The notes beneath the pieces were generated by a model. It did not search any database. It was not told the DNA's origin and was given only the letters and a program-made list of their open reading frames with translations. 64,000 nt of DNA from NCBI RefSeq assembly GCF_014334015.1, contig NZ_CP060488.1:372001-436000 (forward strand), written 5' to 3'. Shown here piece by piece: positions 8,382 through 16,843 of the stretch. This stretch comes from Bacteroides sp. M10. GTDB lineage: Bacteria > Bacteroidota > Bacteroidia > Bacteroidales > Bacteroidaceae. Positions within the stretch are counted from its first letter, which is position 1. Each line of letters opens with the position of its first letter. The position numbers and the translations under genes are program-made.

Positions 8382-10844
8382 ATGAAGACAAAGAAGATTA
8401 TGATTGCCCTCATGCTCCTGACGACAGGGACAGCATGGGCTGAAGATTTCCCCAAAGACTCACTAAAAATAGTAGACATCGAAGAGGTGGTAGTGATTGC
8501 TACTCCAAAAGAGAACCGTAAATTACGTGATCTGCCGGTAGCCGCCACCGTTTTATCGCAAGACAATATGCGCGCCAATCAGGTAAATTCCGTGAAGAAC
8601 CTGACAGGTATTGTTCCCAATCTGTTTATCCCTGACTATGGTTCCAAACTGACTACTTCGATTTATATCCGTGGAATCGGTTCACGCATCAATACTCCGT
8701 CCGTAGGACTTTATGTAGACAATATCCCTTATATCGACAAATCCGCTTTCGACTTCAACTATGCTGATATCGAACGTATTGATATTCTTCGCGGGCCACA
8801 AGGTACTCTCTACGGGCGTAACACGATGGGAGGACTTATCAAAGTACACACAAAATCACCTTTCACTTATCAAGGTACTGATATTCGCATGGGAGCAGCA
8901 ACTTACAATAATTATAACGTTTCACTCACCCATTATCACCGTACATCCGACCGCTTTGCTTTTTCTACCGGAGGTTTCTACGAGCATACAGGCGGCTTCT
9001 TTGAGAATTCTGCACGAAATAACGAAAAGGTCGACAAAAGCAACGCCGGAGGCGGACGTTTTCGTGGAATTTACCTGCCGACATCGAATCTGAAAATAGA
9101 TATGGCACTTAGCTATGAATATAGCGATCAAGGTGGGTATCCGTATTATTATACCGGTATTACTCCCAGTGCCATAGCCAAAGCTCAAAAAGACGGTAAA
9201 GAAATGACAGAAGATCGGGCAGACTACATCGGTAAGATTTCATATAACGACCGTAGTAGTTACCGCCGTGGATTGCTCAACTCCGGTGTTAACATCGAAT
9301 ACCAAGCCAGTAACTTCATATTAAGTGCGGTGACAGGTTATCAGAACCTGAATGACCGTATGTTCCTCGATCAGGACTTCACAGAAAGGGATATTTTCAA
9401 CATCGAACAAAAGCAGAGAGCGAACACCATTTCCGAAGAAATTGTCTTGAAAGCCAAACCCGGAAAAAGATGGCAGTGGGCTACGGGTGCTTTCGGATTC
9501 TATCAATGGCTACACACTACAGGTCCTGTTCTGTTCAAAGAAGAAGGAGTGAAGTCAGTCATTGAAAACAACGCCAATTCCGCTTTTGAAGAAGTCTCTG
9601 CCAAACCCGGAGCTCCCACCATGGGAATGACTGTGCACAACCCGACATTAAGTGTAGGAGGAACCTTCGATACCCCGACCCTTAGCGGTGCACTTTATCA
9701 TCAGTCCACTTTCAACAATCTGTTCATCGAAGGGTTGTCCGTTACAGCCGGACTCCGACTCGATTACGAAAAGATCAGTATGAAGTATAATTCTCTTAGC
9801 ACTCCTATCGACTTTGGTTTTGATTTCCACATGGCAATGGGTCCCACGCAAATAAATCTGTCCGATCAGAATATGAAAGCTCCGGCCTCTTTCGTAGGCA
9901 AGCTCTCGACTGATTACGTACAACTTCTACCCAAATTTGCTATTCAATATGAATGGAAGAATCAAAATAATGTTTATGCCACCGTTACCCGGGGATATCG
10001 TTCGGGAGGATATAACATCCAAATGTTCTCTGATTTATCACAAACTGAATTGAAAAATTCGATGATGAATGCCATCAAAGAAAGTCCTACAATAGGGCAA
10101 GATGCCAAATGGGGAGCAACCATTATAAAAATGATGGACCAAATGGTACCAGCAAAAGAGATCGACGTAAAAACTTCTACTACTTACAAACCCGAATATT
10201 CGTGGAACTACGAAGTAGGTAGCCACCTTACTTTATGGGAAGGCAGACTTTGGGCCGACGTCGCAGCATTCTACATGGATACCCGCGACCAACAACTCTC
10301 CCAATTTGCAGAAAGTGGTTTGGGACGTATCACGATTAATGCAGGAAAAAGTCGCAGCTATGGTGCAGAAGCAGCTCTTCGTGCCAGTGTGACTAAAGAA
10401 CTTAGCCTGAATGCCAGTTATGGATATACGTATGCCACCTTTACTGATTATGTAATCACCGAAGAGAAAAAAGATGGCACTCCCATAATTACGGATTACA
10501 ATGGCAAATATGTTCCCTTTGTTCCCAAACATACCTTAAATATCGGTGGAGAATATGCCATCACCTGCAGCCCACGTTCTATCTTCGACCGGGTTGTATT
10601 CCAAGCGAACTATAACGCTGCCGGACGTATCTACTGGACTGAACAAAACGACGTCAGCCAATCCTTCTACGGCACACTCAACTGGAGAACGAATCTGGAA
10701 ATCGGTGATGCAATGATTAGTTTCTGGGCACGTAACTTCCTGAATAAAGACTATGCCGCCTTCTATTTCGAAACAATGAACAAAGGTTTCATGCAGAAAG
10801 GACGCCCAATGCAATTTGGGATAGATCTTCGCTGCCGCTTCTAA
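8382..10844 (+). CDS. TonB-dependent outer-membrane receptor
   Basis: This 820-residue outer-membrane transporter has a signal peptide (about 1-20, hydrophobic IMIALMLLTTGTAWA), a TonB-box-like segment (EEVVVIATP, about 36-44), a plug domain (about 50-165) with RGIGSRINTPSVGLYVDNIP and the conserved LRGPQGTLYGRNTMGG, and a beta-barrel ending in an aromatic residue (DLRCRF). It is of the FepA/iron-complex receptor type. There is no CarboxypepD or SusC-type N-terminal domain and no SusD partner next to it. The substrate is not evident; iron complexes, vitamins or other small ligands are possible. It sits downstream of a LuxR-type gene with a His/Met-rich linker and a candidate operator, so metal-linked regulation is worth considering. 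Confidence 0.9.
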   Translation: MKTKKIMIALMLLTTGTAWAEDFPKDSLKIVDIEEVVVIATPKENRKLRDLPVAATVLSQDNMRANQVNSVKNLTGIVPNLFIPDYGSKLTTSIYIRGIGSRINTPSVGLYVDNIPYIDKSAFDFNYADIERIDILRGPQGTLYGRNTMGGLIKVHTKSPFTYQGTDIRMGAATYNNYNVSLTHYHRTSDRFAFSTGGFYEHTGGFFENSARNNEKVDKSNAGGGRFRGIYLPTSNLKIDMALSYEYSDQGGYPYYYTGITPSAIAKAQKDGKEMTEDRADYIGKISYNDRSSYRRGLLNSGVNIEYQASNFILSAVTGYQNLNDRMFLDQDFTERDIFNIEQKQRANTISEEIVLKAKPGKRWQWATGAFGFYQWLHTTGPVLFKEEGVKSVIENNANSAFEEVSAKPGAPTMGMTVHNPTLSVGGTFDTPTLSGALYHQSTFNNLFIEGLSVTAGLRLDYEKISMKYNSLSTPIDFGFDFHMAMGPTQINLSDQNMKAPASFVGKLSTDYVQLLPKFAIQYEWKNQNNVYATVTRGYRSGGYNIQMFSDLSQTELKNSMMNAIKESPTIGQDAKWGATIIKMMDQMVPAKEIDVKTSTTYKPEYSWNYEVGSHLTLWEGRLWADVAAFYMDTRDQQLSQFAESGLGRITINAGKSRSYGAEAALRASVTKELSLNASYGYTYATFTDYVITEEKKDGTPIITDYNGKYVPFVPKHTLNIGGEYAITCSPRSIFDRVVFQANYNAAGRIYWTEQNDVSQSFYGTLNWRTNLEIGDAMISFWARNFLNKDYAAFYFETMNKGFMQKGRPMQFGIDLRCRF

Positions 10845-10878
10845 TCATTTTTACTCATAAGGATATTATTTAGTCTTT

Positions 10879-11005
10879 TTATTGTCAGCTAAAGATTTCA
10901 TCCATATAGAATAATGATTTTCAACGCATTAACAGCTGACAATAAGCGCTGACAATAACCCCAAACAGGCTGACAATAAAAGATTCGGACTTTTATTGTC
11001 AGCCT
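10879..11005. repeat. Five copies of CTGACAATAA with a 16-bp hairpin
   Basis: The decamer CTGACAATAA, or its complement, occurs at 10879-10888 (reverse), 10936-10945, 10949-10958, 10970-10979 (forward) and 10993-11002 (reverse). The last two form a perfect 16-bp inverted repeat, AGGCTGACAATAAAAG at 10967-10982 with its complement at 10990-11005 and a 7-base loop. It follows the TonB receptor stop by about 35 bases. It may end transcription, but there is no clean T-run after the stem, so it may instead be a REP-like element. Confidence 0.85.
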
Positions 11006-11140
11006 ATCTCTTTGTAGATTAACAGCATAGAATACGGGATAGAAGAACATATGTCCCTATGAAGTATGTATTATAAAGCCGTTATACTTGATTTACCCAA
11101 TCGGTATTGTTCTGTCAGACCTACGCTATCCTTAACTCTC

Positions 11141-11216
11141 CACGGCCGTGGTAGCATCTCTTCACGGCCGTGGGAGGATCTCGTCACGACTGTGGGAAGA
11201 AGTTACCACGGCCGTG
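11141..11216. repeat. Four palindromes CACGGCCGTG phased at exactly 22 bp
   Basis: CACGGCCGTG lies at 11141-11150, 11163-11172 and 11207-11216, with a degenerate copy CACGACTGTG at 11185-11194. The four starts are exactly 22 bases apart, about two helical turns. The array ends 26 bases before the outer IS66 element. Each unit is a self-complementary decamer. Function is unknown; it could be a phased operator array or a genome-wide repeat family. Confidence 0.9.
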
Positions 11217-11459
11217 GGAAGGTAAAGATAGCGGCATCTTAGGTAAGCATTCGGGCTCGTGCGTGTTTCTTTCCCTTCTTTTCTTTCCTACCTTTGTGCC
11301 TTCATAATCATCTTAATCCATTATGTGTTCAGTATTAGTATTTTCTAGTGAAAGTGAAAAGCTGCGTAGTCTCTTATCCGAGTGTAAGCGTCTCCGCGAT
11401 TCTATCTTGTCGCCCTTTTTTCATTCTTATATTTTTGCTATGTATAAAAATGAAGCATT

Positions 11460-11864
11460 ATGGATTTAGCAGAAAATCGATTTGGAAAAACTTGGAAACA
11501 TTTCCTTGAAGTATTGAAAGTAGACTACAATTGTTCTTTAGCCGATGTTTGCCGCGATCAGCATACCACTTTTGGTGGTATGAGTTCCTGGATGTCCAGA
11601 CGGGGCTATAGCGTTAAACAAGCCAAGGCAGATGTGGTCCGTGATTATTATGGCGGCGTTGAACCCTCCCAACCGACAACTTCCTCTCCTTCATTCACTC
11701 AAATAGCACCCGCCATGTTGCCGGAAGAAGAGTTTAGTCTTGCCGGGATCACAATCACCTTTAACAGTGGAACCACCATTTCGGTCAAACGGGCCACACC
11801 CAGTGGTGTTATTAAAATGTTGCGCGATTACGAAAGAAAGGAGGGAGATCCATGTATTCTCTAA
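11460..11864 (+). CDS. tnpA: IS66 TnpA-like protein (inner element)
   Basis: This 134-residue protein is the first gene of the inner element. Residues 1-70 carry a helix-turn-helix-like region (FLEVLKVDYNCSLADVCRDQ, then GGMSSWMSRRGYSVKQAKAD), and the C-terminal part (about 95-134) has the pattern ITFNSGTTISVKRATP typical of Bacteroides IS66 Orf1 proteins. TnpA is needed for IS66 transposition and is thought to bind DNA. The stop at 11862-11864 overlaps the tnpB start at 11852, so the two are translationally coupled, which is normal for IS66. The ATG at 11460 is the first in frame after the left inverted repeat. Confidence 0.8.
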   Translation: MDLAENRFGKTWKHFLEVLKVDYNCSLADVCRDQHTTFGGMSSWMSRRGYSVKQAKADVVRDYYGGVEPSQPTTSSPSFTQIAPAMLPEEEFSLAGITITFNSGTTISVKRATPSGVIKMLRDYERKEGDPCIL

Positions 11865-12202
11865 CATCAGCCAATCGCTACTATCTGTACCAGGGCTTTG
11901 TTCGTATGAACCTTGGCATTGACGGTTTATTCAAAATTATACGATCGGAAATGAAGGACTTGTCTCCCGTTTCCGGAGATATCTTTTTATTCTTTGGTAA
12001 AAACCGACAAAGTGTAAAAATACTGCGTTGGGATGGCGATGGCTTTCTTCTGTACTACAAGCGCCTCGAAGGTGGAAGTTTTGAGTTACCGACATTTAAC
12101 CCCAATACAGGTAATTACGAGATTTCTTATCAGGTTTTGTCTTTTATCTTGAATGGAGTGTCATTAAAGTCTGTACGGTTGAGAAAACGTTTTAGGATCT
12201 AA
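11852..12202 (+). CDS. tnpB: IS66 TnpB accessory protein (inner element)
   Basis: This 116-residue protein matches the usual TnpB length. It shows the diagnostic core GIDGLFKIIRSEM, followed by GDIFLFFGKNRQSVKILRWD and GDGFLLYYKRLEGGSFELP. TnpB is an accessory factor of IS66 transposition with no proven enzymatic activity. The start overlaps the tnpA stop by 13 bases, and 86 bases separate its stop from tnpC. It is intact, in contrast to the split TnpB-like gene of the surrounding element. Confidence 0.92.
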   Translation: MYSLTSANRYYLYQGFVRMNLGIDGLFKIIRSEMKDLSPVSGDIFLFFGKNRQSVKILRWDGDGFLLYYKRLEGGSFELPTFNPNTGNYEISYQVLSFILNGVSLKSVRLRKRFRI

Positions 12203-12288
12203 TACAACATTTTGATTATTAGTTATTTGTACTAAAGATATCATCCGGTTTATTTGGTTAATTTGTTGATTTTTTATATCTTTATGCC

Positions 12289-13854
12289 ATGAAAAAGGAT
12301 GAGATCATAGAGTTATTGAAGGAACAAATCAAGGGATTACGAGATGACAACAACAGACTCTTGGACCAAATAGATGCTTTGATAAAGGAGGTTTCTTCCC
12401 TTAAAGAGGCACTCCTTCAAAAAGGCGAATCTCTTAGCAAGCAACAGCGCCTTACTAAGGGACTCGCCAAACTTGTATCCAACACATCCGAACAGCAACA
12501 GGCTCCCCAATCTGCCATATCCGAAGAAGAGCGGCAGAAGATAGAAGCGGAAAAAGCAGATAAGCGTAAAGCAAGAAAGAACAATGGGGCCAAACGTGAC
12601 ATGCATTATGAGATGGAGGAAGAAGAACATGTCGTTTATCCCGATGATCCCGATTTTGACATCAATAAGGCCCGGTTGTTTACCACTGTTCCCAGAATAT
12701 GCGTCCGCTATGAATGTGTACCCATGCGCTTCATCAAGCATGTCTACAAGATACACACCTATACGCAAGAAGGTCGCCTGTTTGAGGGAAAAACACCGGC
12801 TTCGGCCTTCTTGAATTCCAGCTATGACGGTTCATTTATTGCCGGATTGATGGAATTACGTTATATACAATCGCTACCTGTTGAAAGAATCATCAACTAC
12901 TTCGAGGGGCATGGCTTTACGCTGAAGAAACCTACGGCTCATAAGTTGATAGAAAAAGCCTCAAGCCTCTTCGAAAATCTTTATAAGTGCATCCGGCAGA
13001 CAGCTTTGAGTGATCCTTATAAGGCAGCCGATGAAACCTATTACAAAATACTCGTCCCGGAAAAGAACAGCAAGGGAAAAAGAGTCAGGAAGGGATACCT
13101 TTGGGTGGTTGTCGGCATAAACACCAGGATGATATACCTGCTCTATGATGACGGCTCCCGGTCTGAAAGAGTTATTCTTAACGAATTAGGCGGTTGCAAA
13201 GGTATTATACAAAGCGATGGCTACTCACCTTACCGGAAGCTTGAAAGCGATGCTTATCCCAATATCACACGCATCCCGTGCTTGCAACATATAAAACGGA
13301 AATTTATAGATTGCGGTGAGAAGGACCCGGATGCAAAAAGAATCGTGGAGCTGATAAACGCACTTTATCAAAACGAGCATAAGCATAAAGTTGGGGTTGA
13401 GGGATGGACGGTAGAACAGAATCTTATGCATCGAAAAAAGTATGCGCCGGACATACTCGGAGAAATAAAAGATATGCTTGATGAAATAGAAGAACGGGGG
13501 GATTTATTACCTAAGAGCGAACTGCAGGAAGCCATTACCTATCTTCGCAATGAGTGGAATGCAGTGGTGGACATCTTTAATTATGGTGACACTTATCTGG
13601 ACAATAATATGGTTGAACGGATGAACCGGTACATATCCTTATCAAGAAAAAACTCATTGTTCTTCGGCAGCCATAAGGGGGCCGAACGAGGCGCCATACT
13701 CTATACGATAGCACTCACTTGTAGGATGCATAAAGTGAATTTATTTGAGTATCTCACGGATGTGATAAACAGAACAGCCGAATGGCAACCGAACACACCA
13801 ATTGAAAAATACAGGGAACTGCTTCCTGACAGATGGGAAAAGGCTAATGACTAA
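12289..13854 (+). CDS. tnpC: IS66-family transposase TnpC (inner element)
   Basis: This 521-residue DDE transposase catalyses IS66 movement. It has an N-terminal leucine-zipper-like coiled coil (about 5-55), a basic Lys/Arg-rich region (about 85-105), a degenerate zinc-finger region and then the catalytic domain. Acidic residues of the expected DDE pattern are visible in KAADETYY (about 247), IIQSDGYSPY (about 305) and near the C-terminal DNNMVERMNRYISLSRKNSL, and FFGSHKGAERGAILYTI is the IS66 C-terminal motif. It is full length, with no frameshift. A hairpin terminator overlaps its stop codon. Confidence 0.95.
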   Translation: MKKDEIIELLKEQIKGLRDDNNRLLDQIDALIKEVSSLKEALLQKGESLSKQQRLTKGLAKLVSNTSEQQQAPQSAISEEERQKIEAEKADKRKARKNNGAKRDMHYEMEEEEHVVYPDDPDFDINKARLFTTVPRICVRYECVPMRFIKHVYKIHTYTQEGRLFEGKTPASAFLNSSYDGSFIAGLMELRYIQSLPVERIINYFEGHGFTLKKPTAHKLIEKASSLFENLYKCIRQTALSDPYKAADETYYKILVPEKNSKGKRVRKGYLWVVVGINTRMIYLLYDDGSRSERVILNELGGCKGIIQSDGYSPYRKLESDAYPNITRIPCLQHIKRKFIDCGEKDPDAKRIVELINALYQNEHKHKVGVEGWTVEQNLMHRKKYAPDILGEIKDMLDEIEERGDLLPKSELQEAITYLRNEWNAVVDIFNYGDTYLDNNMVERMNRYISLSRKNSLFFGSHKGAERGAILYTIALTCRMHKVNLFEYLTDVINRTAEWQPNTPIEKYRELLPDRWEKAND

Positions 13855-13874
13855 AAAGGGATCATTAGCCTTTT
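13838..13874 (+). terminator. Terminator of the inner IS66 tnpC
   Basis: AAAAGGCTAATGA at 13838-13850 pairs perfectly with TCATTAGCCTTTT at 13862-13874, followed by further T's. The hairpin includes the tnpC stop codon in its loop. Confidence 0.8.
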
Positions 13875-14438
13875 TATTTTAATACACTATATAGAATCGC
13901 GGAGACGCTTACATCCGAGTCTAACCATTTTGATTCTGTTCTTTTCATATTTGATGGTGGTCGTCGTTATAAAGTTTCGGCTTCCAGTCTTGGCATCCAT
14001 TCTCCTCAGGATCTACTTCTCCCCTTAGGTCTTGGTCTTTTCCGTAACAGTCCTTTCTGGTCTTATTACCTTTATCCCAATGGTTGTAATTTCCATAAAG
14101 GTATTGACGGTCTTTGTGGCGAGGTCATCCGGCACACGGGTTCTTGCGTGTCAGAGCAGAGTTGTCATATTTTTCTTGACCGTTCCCGTAGCAGATTGCA
14201 TATCCTCTATCGGTGCGAGGACGAATACCGACTGGAATGCCGTCGTCTGAACCACAGTTCTTTCTTCTTGAAAAAGGACGAACGGAAAAGAGATTTTCTT
14301 CAAATTTCCTGGAATCGCCTGAATGAGCTGCTTACTGTTAAAAAGTATCGGAAAACAGTTGAAAAGTAATCTCCCATCCTACAAGCCGTACAGGTTTATT
14401 TTGATAACTTTGCCACATAATAAAAAAGTGGATATGCA

Positions 14439-16052
14439 GTGAAAGAACCAGTCATTACCTTTACTTTGGAAGAGTACGAAGAGTTGCGCAAGGAACGTGA
14501 ACGTCTTGAAAAGGAACATGCGGAACTTCAGAGAAAATACGCAGCCTCTTTGCAGGAGTATTCCCGCCAAGTTGAGGAAATCTCAGCCTGTACAGCCGTC
14601 ATTGCTGACCTGAGATGGAAATTGGCTGATTTGACACGCCGTTTATGGGGTAAATCCAGTGAAAAACGTCATCTTCCCGAAGATGCCAACCAATTGAGCA
14701 TCTGTTTTGAATCTCCGTCCGATGTCAATGACCCGGTAGCGGAGGAGCAGAAAACGGCTGAGAAATCTGCCCGGTCGGAGAATGGTTACAATCGTTTCCG
14801 TAAGAGCTTCACCCAAAAGATTACTCCCCACGCCCGTAAGCCCATCGATCCGTCCCTTCCCCGTGAAGAAATCATCATTCCCATGCCGGAAGGTCTTTCT
14901 CTGGAGGGAGCGACGAAGCTGGGGGAGGAAGTGAGCGAACAATATGCCGTCAGCCCTGCCCGATTCTATGTGAGACGCATCATCCGTCCTAAATACCGGC
15001 TTGCCGACGGTCGTATCATAACTGCTCCCATGCCCGTAATGGCACACCCTCACAGCAATGCCTCGGAGAGTGTACTGTCCCACATTGCCACCGCCAAATA
15101 TTACGATCACCTGCCTCTGCACAGACAGCTGGACATTTTTGAGCGTGAAGGCATCCATCTGAGTCCTTCCACCGTAAGTAACTGGATGATGGCTGCCGCA
15201 CAGCGTTTGGAGCCGATCTACAATGAGCTTCGTGAACTGGTTAAGGACAGTTATTACGTCATGGCCGATGAGACGCCCCACCCCGTACTTGAAAGCGACC
15301 GACCCGGTGCTCTTCATCGCGGGTATATGTGGAACTTCTATCTGCCCCGGTTTCATACCCCCTTCTTTGAATATCACAAGGGGCGTGGCAGCAGCGGAAT
15401 AGACACACTGCTGGCAGGACAGGTCCGCGTGGTACAGAGTGACGGCTTTGCAGTATATGACGAGTTCGACACGCTACCCGGAAAGTTGCACTTGTGCTGT
15501 TGGGCACACGTCAGGCGCAAGTTTGTGGAAGCGGAAGGAAATGACCCTCCCAGAGCAAGGTATGCACTTGAACAAATAGGCAGACTGTATGCTGTGGAGG
15601 AGGAAATCAGGATAGAACATCTGGAAGGCGAGGCTGTAGTAAAGCTTCGCCGGGAAAAATCGTACCCTATTATCAAAGGACTGGAAAAATGGTGCAAAGA
15701 GGAATATGAACATACGGTCGATAAATCGCCTGTTGCCAAGGCCATATTCTATATGTACACACGCTTTGAACAACTGTCCGGATATGTCAATGATGCACAG
15801 TTCTGCATTGATAATAATCCGGTGGAGCGTTCTATTAGACCGTTGACTGTAAACAGAAAAAATACACTCTTCTCCGGATCGCATGAGGCAGCACACGCAG
15901 CGGCAATATTCTTTTCACTGATGGGATGTTGCAGGGAAAATAAGGTGAACCCAAAACTATGGATGCAGGACGTGGTGATTAGAGTACAGGATAAAGAAAG
16001 AGAAGAGAAAAACGACTACTCCGATTTACTGCCATTTAATTGGAAAGGATAA
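14439..16052 (+). CDS. tnpC: IS66-family transposase TnpC (outer element)
   Basis: This is a 537-residue DDE transposase. A long coiled coil covers about 5-55, an IS66 zinc-finger-like region lies at about 70-150, and the catalytic part shows YVMADETPHPVLESD (about 272-286), VVQSDGFAVYDEFD (about 330) and LCCWAHVRRKFVEAEG. The C-terminal IS66 motif NNPVERSIRPLTVNRKNTLF with SGSHEAAHAAAIFFSLM is intact. The likely start is GTG at 14439, since the nearby ATG at 14434 runs into a stop after two codons. The gene itself is complete, but the element's tnpB-like gene upstream is split, so autonomous movement is doubtful unless the neighbour's proteins help. Confidence 0.94.
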   Translation: MKEPVITFTLEEYEELRKERERLEKEHAELQRKYAASLQEYSRQVEEISACTAVIADLRWKLADLTRRLWGKSSEKRHLPEDANQLSICFESPSDVNDPVAEEQKTAEKSARSENGYNRFRKSFTQKITPHARKPIDPSLPREEIIIPMPEGLSLEGATKLGEEVSEQYAVSPARFYVRRIIRPKYRLADGRIITAPMPVMAHPHSNASESVLSHIATAKYYDHLPLHRQLDIFEREGIHLSPSTVSNWMMAAAQRLEPIYNELRELVKDSYYVMADETPHPVLESDRPGALHRGYMWNFYLPRFHTPFFEYHKGRGSSGIDTLLAGQVRVVQSDGFAVYDEFDTLPGKLHLCCWAHVRRKFVEAEGNDPPRARYALEQIGRLYAVEEEIRIEHLEGEAVVKLRREKSYPIIKGLEKWCKEEYEHTVDKSPVAKAIFYMYTRFEQLSGYVNDAQFCIDNNPVERSIRPLTVNRKNTLFSGSHEAAHAAAIFFSLMGCCRENKVNPKLWMQDVVIRVQDKEREEKNDYSDLLPFNWKG

Positions 16053-16065
16053 ACAAGAAAGGTTT

Positions 16066-16110
16066 ATAAAGTCAAAAGCCAGACGTACTCCGTCTGGCTT
16101 TTGACTTTAT
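16066..16110 (+). terminator. Hairpin terminator of the outer IS66 element
   Basis: A perfect 20-bp stem (16066-16085 with 16091-16110) and a 5-base loop TACTC lie 13 bases after the outer tnpC stop. The right arm contains GGCTTTTG. It is a strong hairpin just inside the right end of the element. Confidence 0.8.
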
Positions 16111-16276
16111 AAGAGTTTGGAGAGAATACGCACGAGACCGAATGCTTACCATCTTAACATAACTATACCGGCACCTTACCGGAACTTTATCAATGCTTCG
16201 GCATTAGTTTACCTACTGCTTAATATCAGTTTGCTTATACCTAAGACTGCTTCGTCCATAATCCAACGTACCTGAC

Positions 16277-16807
16277 CTATACTACAGTACGATCAGATTC
16301 CTCCACCCCACCATGCAAACGCTTCATCTGATAGGCAATACGCTCCGTCCCATTCTTTACATAAATGATGCCGCAACGTTGAAAGCCATACTTCGTCAGT
16401 ATGTGCTGCATGACCTTATTATCCCGATGAGTATCTACCCGGACATTAGGCCAACGTTGAAAACACCAGTCCAGACAAGTTTCCGACACCCCTTTCTGCT
16501 TTCCGTTCGTTGCCAACCGGTGAATCACTCCATAAGGTTCGTCATTGAGCCATGCACCTTCATAAATCTGTTGGTAAGTAGGATCTTCTCCCAAGATGAA
16601 ACAAAAAGTTCCCAAGATTTCTCCTTGTTCATCGATACAGACAAAGCTATGACCGTCTTCAATCTCCTGACAGATCAATGCTTCCGACGGATAACCGTCA
16701 ATCCACTGGGTCGTATTCCCGGTTGCACGCATAAAGGCACGGGCATAGTCATAAATCTCCATCACTAAAGGGAGATCTTTTATTTCGGTAGACCTGATTT
16801 CCATCAT
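16277..16807 (-). CDS. GNAT-family N-acetyltransferase
   Basis: This 176-residue protein has the GNAT fold. The N-terminal EIRSTEIKDLPLVMEIYDYA is the usual first strand and helix. ILGTFCFILGEDPTY is strand beta-4. HRLATNGKQKGVSETCLDWC is the acetyl-CoA-binding loop region with the Q/R-x-x-G-x-G/A relative KQKGVSE. The DTHRDNKVMQHILTKYGFQR segment is the conserved C-terminal motif, with Asn and Tyr in the expected places. The acceptor substrate is unknown; similar Bacteroides proteins are annotated only as acetyltransferases. The gene lies 36 bases downstream of the zinc-ribbon lipoprotein gene on the same strand and could share its transcript. The outer IS66 element ends 127 bases beyond its stop. 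Confidence 0.85.
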   Translation of the reverse strand: MMEIRSTEIKDLPLVMEIYDYARAFMRATGNTTQWIDGYPSEALICQEIEDGHSFVCIDEQGEILGTFCFILGEDPTYQQIYEGAWLNDEPYGVIHRLATNGKQKGVSETCLDWCFQRWPNVRVDTHRDNKVMQHILTKYGFQRCGIIYVKNGTERIAYQMKRLHGGVEESDRTVV

Positions 16808-16843
16808 TTGAAAAGTTATTCAGAAATAAAACAGATAATAAAA

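Larger units (their letters stand above)
11384..13912 (+). mobile_element. Inner IS66-family insertion sequence
   Basis: This is a complete 2529-bp element. Both ends read GTAAGCGTCTCCGCGATTCT (left strand from 11384, right strand from 13912), with the identity continuing for at least two more bases. It is flanked by a perfect 8-bp duplication ATCCGAGT at 11376-11383 and 13913-13920, the IS66 signature. It carries the standard three genes tnpA, tnpB and tnpC in order. It sits inside the tnpB-like gene of another IS66 element. Its perfect ends and duplication suggest a fairly recent insertion. Confidence 0.95.
11323..14369 (+). pseudogene. IS66 TnpB-like accessory gene of the outer element, split by the inner IS66
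   Basis: The frame opens at ATG 11323, runs to 11383, is broken by the inner IS66 element, and resumes at 13921 to the TAA at 14367-14369. Joining 11323-11383 to 13921-14369 (one target copy kept) gives 510 bases, an open frame of 169 codons. The product has the IS66 Orf2/TnpB pattern: a YYLYPNGCNFHKGIDGLCGE core and a C-terminal part with LHILYRCEDEYRLECRRL. TnpB is an accessory protein of IS66 transposition whose role is not well defined. The protein is longer than the usual 110-120 residues, with about 50 extra residues at the N-terminus. The insertion falls after codon 20, so the gene is inactive unless the inner element leaves precisely. Confidence 0.88.
11243..16149 (+). mobile_element. 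Outer IS66-family element, interrupted by a second IS66 element
   Basis: The left end starts GTAAGCATTCGGGCTCGTGC at 11243. The right end, read on the other strand from 16149, starts GTAAGCATTCGGTCTCGTGC, so the terminal inverted repeats differ at one base in twenty. Flanks are CATCTTAG on the left and CATCTTAA on the right, an 8-bp target duplication with one mismatch, the length expected for IS66. Without the inner 2529-bp element and its duplicated 8 bp, the outer element is about 2.37 kb and encodes a TnpB-like protein and a TnpC transposase. I see no separate tnpA in it. Confidence 0.9.

Noticed and set aside
11141..11216. Possible CRISPR array
   Set aside because: The 22-bp step leaves only 12 bases between 10-base repeats, far below spacer length, and no cas gene is nearby.
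16192..16205. AATGC-TTCG-GCATT hairpin as a terminator of the acetyltransferase gene
   Set aside because: The stem is only 5 bp and there is no T-run on the minus strand after it; it may be coincidental.
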